Below, in pieces: positions 5,939 through 9,956 of a DNA stretch of 9,956 nucleotides. How positions within the stretch are numbered: the first letter of the stretch is position 1; the number at the start of each line of letters is the position of its first letter. The notes beneath the pieces were generated by a model. It ran no database searches, was not told the DNA's origin, and saw only the letters and a list, made by a program, of their open reading frames with translations. Position numbers and translations under genes: made by a program. Source of the stretch: Anaerolineaceae bacterium UBA6133 (lineage in GTDB: Bacteria; Chloroflexota; Anaerolineae; Anaerolineales; Anaerolineaceae); the NCBI GenBank assembly GCA_002435825.1, contig DIVL01000064.1, positions 1-9,956 of the forward strand, read 5' to 3'.

Positions 5939-6000
5939 AAAACAAAAGCCGGGTTGAACCCCATTCGCTACGCTCAGGGGCATGTAAAGCGCAACCCGGC
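5939..6000 (-). terminator. Intrinsic terminator of the YgeY-like gene
   Basis: A perfect 9-bp stem, GCCGGGTTG (5948-5956) with CAACCCGGC (5992-6000), encloses a smaller CCCC/GGGG stem (5959-5962 with 5977-5980). On the minus strand it is followed by TTTTGTTTT, 22 bases after the stop at 6022. The long internal part carries GAGCGTAGCGAATGGGG, a repeat-like sequence, so the terminator may have been built from a dispersed element. Confidence 0.75.
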
Positions 6001-6021
6001 CTACTACTACCAAAAAAATGT

Positions 6022-7227
6022 TTACTTGATCAAACTCGCCACCAAAGCATAAAACTCAGCTGCCTTGACGACATCATCCAATATCACGCTGTCGTGGACC
6101 GTATGCGCGGTCACTTCATCTCCAGGTCCAAAGCCAATCGAGGGAATGCCGGCTTTGCCTGCCCAGTAAATCCCGTTGGTGCTGAAAGCCCATTTGCCGG
6201 CAGGGGCGTCTTCCAGCCCGATCAGGCGGCGGGTTTCGAGCCCTGCCTGCACCAGCGCGTGGTCTTCCGGGATCGCCCAGGCGGGAAAATACTTGTCCAC
6301 CGGGAAAACGAAGCCAGTATATGAAGGCACATCATAGAACAGAGCTTCCACCTTGACCCGGTCCTTGCTTTCTTCCGGGATCAGCGCTTTCACCTGGGTA
6401 ATCGCCTCTTCCTGCGTTTCTCCAAAGGTCATCCGCCGGTCGATGTAAATGACAGCCTCGTCAGGCACCGCATTAATGCTGGGGGTTTTGACAACCATGT
6501 CAGAAACCGTGATCTTCCCGTGCCCGAGGAAGGGATCATCCCCAAGCTCAGGTTCCAGGTCGCGAATGCCCGCGATGATGGGCAGCAGCAGGTAGATCGC
6601 GTTAATGCCCACGTGGTTGCTGGCAGCATGCGCCGAAACACCCTTGGCAGTTACTTTTAGCTCGACGCGACCTTTGTGACCGCGGTAAACGTTCATTTTG
6701 GTCGGTTCGCCGATGACCACGAAGTCAGGTTTGACCTTCGGATCAACTTCCACGAAGGTGTTTGGAGCAATACCATCACACCACTCTTCCATGTTGCCGA
6801 AGTACCAGGCAGTCCAGCCTTCGAGCAAGCCCAAATCGCGGGCGGCAGCCAACCCATAGACCATACCGGGGGTGGAGCCTTTCTCATCACAAGCGCCGCG
6901 GGCAAAGAGAACGCCATCTTCCACTTTGCCTTCAAAAGGATCCCACTGCCATTCATGCGGATCGCCGATGCCAACTGTGTCGATGTGAGAGTCAAAAACG
7001 ATCACTTTTTCCCCATCGCCAATGCGCCCCATGATGTTGCCCATTTTGTCGAAACGCACCTCGTCAAAATGCAGCGCTTTCATTTCATTCGCGATGCGCT
7101 TGCCAACGGCTTCAATGTTGGATTCCATGCTGGGGATCGCGCATATCCCACGCATAAAGCTGATTATCTGATCGCGTTGAGATTGGATTTTTTGCTGTAG
7201 CTGCTCAATTATATCGGGTGAGGGCAT
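6022..7227 (-). CDS. ygeY: YgeY-like M20 family metallohydrolase
   Basis: This 401-residue protein has the full M20 two-metal hydrolase plan and the usual length. Metal and catalytic residues seen are H81 and D83 in DSHIDTVG, D114 in RGACDEKG, the pair E147-E148 in NMEEWCDG, E174 in GEPT and H375 in VTAHTVH. H200 in VSAHAAS begins the inserted dimerisation domain (about 185-295). The sequence closely follows what I recall of E. coli YgeY, for example VYRGHKGR, IDRRMTFGET, KWAFSTNG and IGFGPGDE. YgeY is described as a putative selenium-metabolism or purine-catabolism-linked hydrolase of unproven substrate; M20 relatives include ArgE and DapE, which cut N-acyl groups. The ATG has AAGGAGA 4 bases upstream. 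The gene has its own terminator at 5939-6000. The next gene on the same strand is the YgeW-like carbamoyltransferase, recalling the E. coli ygeW-ygeX-ygeY order, but without a ygeX homologue. Confidence 0.92.
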   Translation of the reverse strand: MPSPDIIEQLQQKIQSQRDQIISFMRGICAIPSMESNIEAVGKRIANEMKALHFDEVRFDKMGNIMGRIGDGEKVIVFDSHIDTVGIGDPHEWQWDPFEGKVEDGVLFARGACDEKGSTPGMVYGLAAARDLGLLEGWTAWYFGNMEEWCDGIAPNTFVEVDPKVKPDFVVIGEPTKMNVYRGHKGRVELKVTAKGVSAHAASNHVGINAIYLLLPIIAGIRDLEPELGDDPFLGHGKITVSDMVVKTPSINAVPDEAVIYIDRRMTFGETQEEAITQVKALIPEESKDRVKVEALFYDVPSYTGFVFPVDKYFPAWAIPEDHALVQAGLETRRLIGLEDAPAGKWAFSTNGIYWAGKAGIPSIGFGPGDEVTAHTVHDSVILDDVVKAAEFYALVASLIK

Positions 7228-7330
7228 TTTTTCTCCTTGGACAGAAATTTCTTATTTAGGTTAAAAAACTGCACCAATACAGTATATAATGTCTATAAAC
7301 CGCATCGTACAGTCGAAGAATTGAGGTGTT
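7228..7330. promoter_or_regulatory. Divergent promoter region
   Basis: The two genes start 103 bp apart in opposite directions. For the plus-strand oxidoreductase, TATAAT lies at 7285-7290 with a weak -35 (TTAAAA, 7261-7266) 18 bases upstream. Overlapping it on the minus strand, TATACT (7286-7281) is a possible -10 for the YgeY-like gene, without a clear -35. The overlap would make the two promoters mutually exclusive if both are used. Confidence 0.4.
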
Positions 7331-8371
7331 ATGGATATCTTATCATCAAAGCCCATAGCGGGCAACTTGTTTCGCAAGCCGGAGTTGAACTGGGGAATCC
7401 TTGGAACAGCCAGGATTGCAGAAAAAGCAGTCATTCCAGCCCTGCTGAGTATGAAACACAACCCTGTAATCGCAGTTGCCAGCCGCGACCTAACCCGCGC
7501 GCAGGAGTTTGCCGCGCCTTTCGAGATACCGCGTGCGTATGGCACTTACGAGGAATTGCTTTCTGATAGTAACGTTCAGGCTGTTTACATTCCACTGCCC
7601 AACAGCGAGCACGCTCCCTGGGCGATCAAGGCGATGCAAGCCGGCAAGCACGTGTTGGTGGAAAAACCATTTGCCCTCACCGCAGACCAAGCGCAGCTGA
7701 TGGTCAGTACGGCGCTTGAGAATTCGGTCGTGCTGATGGAAGCCTTTATGTATCGCTACAGCGAGCGCTTTGAGAAGATCCATGAGATTGTTCGCTCCGG
7801 CACAATTGGCAAAATTCGTTTTTTGCAGTCAGCTTTCAGCTTTACGCTTGGCAACCCGGATGATATCCGCCTCGCGCCAGACCTCGGCGGTGGAGCCTTA
7901 TACGACTTAGGCTGTTACTGCATCAATATCCAGCGCTTGCTGGTGGGGCGTGAACCAGCCAGCGTGCAGGCAATTTGCCAGATGACCAAATCGGGGGTGG
8001 ACCTGCAAACTGTTGCCACGCTCGACTATGGTGACCAGGTCTACGGGCAGTTCATGGTATCGTTTAATGCTGACGGCTCACAGTTTCTGCGCGTAGTCGG
8101 CTCTGCCGGTACAATCCACATAGAAGACCCCTTCAATCCCCATGGTGAGGGCACCAACGCCTGGTTGAACGTGGCCGGGAAAGAAAGTAAGCGCATTAAT
8201 TTCCGCTCGGAAAATAGTTACAAACGCATGGTGGAACATTTCTACAACGTGGCTGTCAGCAAGGATGTGCCAAAATTCCCACTTTCCGATGCTGTCAACA
8301 ACATGGTCGTGATCGACGCGTTGTTCCAGTCTGCTGTGGATAACGGCAGTACAGTTTACCTTAAGAATTGA
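7331..8371 (+). CDS. Gfo/Idh/MocA family NAD(P)-dependent oxidoreductase
   Basis: This 346-residue cytosolic protein should oxidise or reduce a sugar, cyclitol or related diol with NAD(P). The Rossmann motif is GILGTARIA (22-30), followed by ASRD at the end of the second strand (50-53). Substrate-side motifs are IPLPNSEH (87-94), the family signature EKPFAL with Lys112 (111-116), MEAFMYR (136-142) and GGGALYDLGCY (186-196). EAFMYR plus GGGALYDLGCY points to the subgroup with D-xylose dehydrogenases, glucose-fructose oxidoreductase and dihydrodiol dehydrogenases; the true substrate is not predictable. There is no signal peptide, so it is not a periplasmic glucose-fructose oxidoreductase. The first 18 residues precede the fold; the ATG is supported by GAGGTG close upstream (7323-7328). 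The DUF1622 gene follows after 18 bp. Confidence 0.93.
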   Translation: MDILSSKPIAGNLFRKPELNWGILGTARIAEKAVIPALLSMKHNPVIAVASRDLTRAQEFAAPFEIPRAYGTYEELLSDSNVQAVYIPLPNSEHAPWAIKAMQAGKHVLVEKPFALTADQAQLMVSTALENSVVLMEAFMYRYSERFEKIHEIVRSGTIGKIRFLQSAFSFTLGNPDDIRLAPDLGGGALYDLGCYCINIQRLLVGREPASVQAICQMTKSGVDLQTVATLDYGDQVYGQFMVSFNADGSQFLRVVGSAGTIHIEDPFNPHGEGTNAWLNVAGKESKRINFRSENSYKRMVEHFYNVAVSKDVPKFPLSDAVNNMVVIDALFQSAVDNGSTVYLKN

Positions 8372-8389
8372 CAAAGAAAGAATTTATTA

Positions 8390-8932
8390 ATGGAAAAAAT
8401 GGAAACAACAGAAGAAAGAAAAACAATACCAGACCATTTAGGAGCAGGAAAATGGTTACTACCATTTATATTGATTGTTGCCATCATCCTCTTGCTCTTT
8501 TTAATCCGAACCAGTCCGGTTAATGAACCTTCAATTCAAATTCCTTATGAATTTGCCTTGGAAAAATTTGTAGGCTTCACAATTTTAATTTGTGAAGTGG
8601 CAGCGACCTTGATCGTAGGTGTCTCTGCAATTCAAGTGACATACAATTTTCTTAGGGGCCTGGTTGATGTGAGATATTCCAGAAAACTGCGGTCTTCTGA
8701 ACGGTTAAGATTGCGCTTGGGTCATCGTCTAAGTTTGGCTTTGGAATTTGCGGTTGCTTCGGATATTTTGCGTCTGACAATTTCACCTTCTTCTTCAGAC
8801 TTGATGTTCCTCATCACCATCATACTTTTACGGTTCTTAATGAACTTTTTCTTGGAAGATGAGTTTGAAACAATCAAAGCGACAGGAAAGTATCCTGATC
8901 TTGACTCATGCGATTCTGATGACGGTTTATGA
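8390..8932 (+). CDS. DUF1622 family membrane protein
   Basis: This 180-residue protein has hydrophobic helices at about residues 22-40, 60-86 and 133-152, and a conserved segment LRLRLGHRLSLALEFAVASDILRLTISPS (about 105-133) that is the mark of DUF1622 proteins, whose function is unknown. The ending LLRFLMNFFLEDEFE also fits the family. It is longer than many members because of the N-terminal extension with an extra helix, and has an acidic Asp/Ser tail. The ATG at 8390 has a poor ribosome binding site (AAAGAAAG); Met4 at 8399 is an alternative. It follows the oxidoreductase gene by 18 bp and probably shares its transcript, but a functional link is not evident. It is AT-richer than its upstream neighbour. 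Confidence 0.85.
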   Translation: MEKMETTEERKTIPDHLGAGKWLLPFILIVAIILLLFLIRTSPVNEPSIQIPYEFALEKFVGFTILICEVAATLIVGVSAIQVTYNFLRGLVDVRYSRKLRSSERLRLRLGHRLSLALEFAVASDILRLTISPSSSDLMFLITIILLRFLMNFFLEDEFETIKATGKYPDLDSCDSDDGL

Positions 8933-9005
8933 GGTCTGCAACAACATTAAAAGAAAATATCTCTGGCATTGAAGATACAGAAGAGTGCGGAGATTGACCA
9001 AAAAA

Positions 9006-9050
9006 AATAATAAAAAACGGATGCGGTTGCCGCATCCGTTTTTTATTATT
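9006..9050. terminator. Bidirectional intrinsic terminator, 21-bp stem
   Basis: A perfectly paired stem of 21 bp (9006-9026 with 9030-9050) closes a TTG loop. The GC core CGGATGCGG (9018-9026) is flanked by AATAATAAAAAA on one side and TTTTTTATTATT on the other, so each strand ends in a T-run. It lies between the DUF1622 stop (8932) and the stop of the convergent LysM gene (9059) and can end both transcripts. Confidence 0.93.
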
Positions 9051-9058
9051 GTGTCGAA

Positions 9059-9811
9059 TCAGGGTGTGGGGGACGGTGTAAACGTGCGTGTGGCAGTTGC
9101 TGACGGCACAGGTGTGGCAATATTGACTGGCACCTTGAGCAGTTCACCAATAAACAGGGGTGTTGTGTCGCTCAACAGCGGGGTGATGCCATTGGCTGAG
9201 CGATAGCGATTGGTTTCAGCAATGATGCGTTCTGGAGTGGAGCGGAAGAATAAGGCAACCGAATTTAGCGTGGCGCCAGCTTCCACCAGGTAGTCCACGA
9301 TTGTGCCCGGGCGAATATCGGTTGGAACCGCTGTGGAGGTGGGCATGCGCTGCCAGGGGGCAGGCACCTTGACGATGTCACCAGCTTTGATGTAACAGTT
9401 CCCGCCAGTAACATAATCCGGGTTGATCGATAAAAACACTTCCAGGTCCGCGCCAAATTTTTCAGCGATCTGCGCGCAGTAAAAATCGTCTTCCTGAACC
9501 ACGTAGTCAAAAGGTCCATCCAGCGTGGGGGTCAGCGTCGGGGTTGGCGTTTCGGTGATGGTCGGTGTGACAGTGGCAGTATTGGTTGGGGTGACCGGGG
9601 TCGGGGTCAGGGTCAGAGTGGGGGTGGGAGTGTCAGTCGCGAAGAGTTGCAGTCCGCCACCGCCGAGATTGCCAGTTGCCCACAAAGCCAGCATCACCAA
9701 CCCGGCAATAATCAGAACCGCAACAAGGACCAGCAGAAGTGCTTTGCTGGTGTTTTTGCGCGATTTTTTTCGATAAGAAGAGAGCAAGCTCTGAGATTTT
9801 TTCTGTGCCAT
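9059..9811 (-). CDS. Membrane-anchored protein with two LysM domains
   Basis: This 250-residue protein starts with a basic cytoplasmic segment (1-23) and one helix at about 24-46 (LLLVLVAVLIIAGLVMLALW), giving an outside C-terminus. A Thr/Pro linker at about 59-97, built from TPTPT-type units, leads to a first LysM-like domain (about 103-150, YVVQEDD...CAQIAEKFG...INPDYV...IKAGDIVKVP). A Pro/Thr hinge and a second, more divergent LysM-like domain follow (about 170-229, DYLVEAGATLNSVALFF...LFIGELLKVPV), then a short Thr/Pro tail. LysM domains bind N-acetylglucosamine polymers, so binding of peptidoglycan or surface glycan is likely; there is no catalytic domain. The arrangement is typical of Anaerolineae proteins. 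Two cysteines (one after YVVQEDDFY, one in GGNCYIK) lie within LysM 1 and could pair. GGAAGGAA lies about 9 bases before the ATG. Confidence 0.9.
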   Translation of the reverse strand: MAQKKSQSLLSSYRKKSRKNTSKALLLVLVAVLIIAGLVMLALWATGNLGGGGLQLFATDTPTPTLTLTPTPVTPTNTATVTPTITETPTPTLTPTLDGPFDYVVQEDDFYCAQIAEKFGADLEVFLSINPDYVTGGNCYIKAGDIVKVPAPWQRMPTSTAVPTDIRPGTIVDYLVEAGATLNSVALFFRSTPERIIAETNRYRSANGITPLLSDTTPLFIGELLKVPVNIATPVPSATATRTFTPSPTP

Positions 9812-9858
9812 GTTTTGTAATTCCTTCCTTTGTCAGTCAACAAAGTTCGATTAATAGC

Positions 9859-9888
9859 ATATTAAACGGTGCGACCCGCTTTTGTCAA
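9859..9888 (-). promoter_or_regulatory. Putative promoter of the LysM gene
   Basis: On the minus strand a perfect -35, TTGACA (9888-9883), is followed after 18 bases by TAATAT (9864-9859), a 4-of-6 match to the -10. The start codon is about 48 bases further on. This is the best -35 match in the window. Nothing else was identified between here and the right edge. Confidence 0.65.
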
Positions 9889-9956
9889 GTATACCATTTC
9901 GCAACAAATCCATAGAACGCTTTGGTGTAATTGTATGCGTTTCAAAAGTCGTTAGT

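Noticed and set aside
5759..6013. Open frame of 84 codons on the minus strand in the intergenic gap
   Set aside because: It runs through the repeat mosaic and terminator, has no ribosome binding site or protein-like composition, and its content follows the repeats.
9525..9776. Plus-strand frame encoding a Val/Gly-repeat protein
   Set aside because: It is the antisense of the Thr/Pro linker codons of the LysM gene; the repetitive product is a by-product of that low-complexity tract.

Overview
The window looks like chromosomal DNA of an Anaerolineae-type Chloroflexota bacterium. This is an inference from gene content: a mevalonate-pathway decarboxylase of the type known from Chloroflexota, a LysM protein whose domains are joined by long Thr/Pro linkers, a knotted carbamoyltransferase, a YgeY-type M20 hydrolase and intergenic DNA packed with small palindromic repeats. 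No rRNA, tRNA, CRISPR array, transposase or phage gene was seen.

Layout. 1-205 is a leader region with one hairpin and a promoter. 206-1180 (+) is a GHMP-family decarboxylase of isopentenyl diphosphate synthesis; two substrate-phosphate residues are changed, suggesting a monophosphate substrate. Tail to tail with it is a minus-strand cluster of three small genes (2642 down to 1184): a four-helix membrane protein with a TTG start, a TfoX N-terminal-domain protein and a membrane-anchored protein of unknown function. 2643-2915 is a divergent control region with a phased pair of direct repeats. 2916-4217 (+) is a solitary, AT-richer AAA ATPase with a DUF4143 domain.

The next two genes are both on the minus strand: a carbamoyltransferase (5278-4298) and a YgeY-like metallohydrolase (7227-6022). 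They resemble the products of ygeW and ygeY, which are neighbours in E. coli, but here they are separate transcription units. About 740 bases of noncoding, repeat-rich DNA lie between them, including the terminator of the hydrolase and the promoter of the carbamoyltransferase. A 103-bp divergent region follows, then a Gfo/Idh/MocA oxidoreductase (7331-8371) and a closely following DUF1622 membrane protein (8390-8932), probably co-transcribed. A 21-bp perfect hairpin separates these from the convergent LysM protein gene (9811-9059), which has a recognisable promoter near the right edge.

Most of the window is ordinary metabolic and envelope coding sequence. I did not find a convincing new defence or mobile system. 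The points that most merit checking are the active-site changes in the decarboxylase, the ygeW/ygeY-like pair with its HPLP variant, the repeat mosaic at 5480-6000 and the direct-repeat operator candidate in front of the ATPase.
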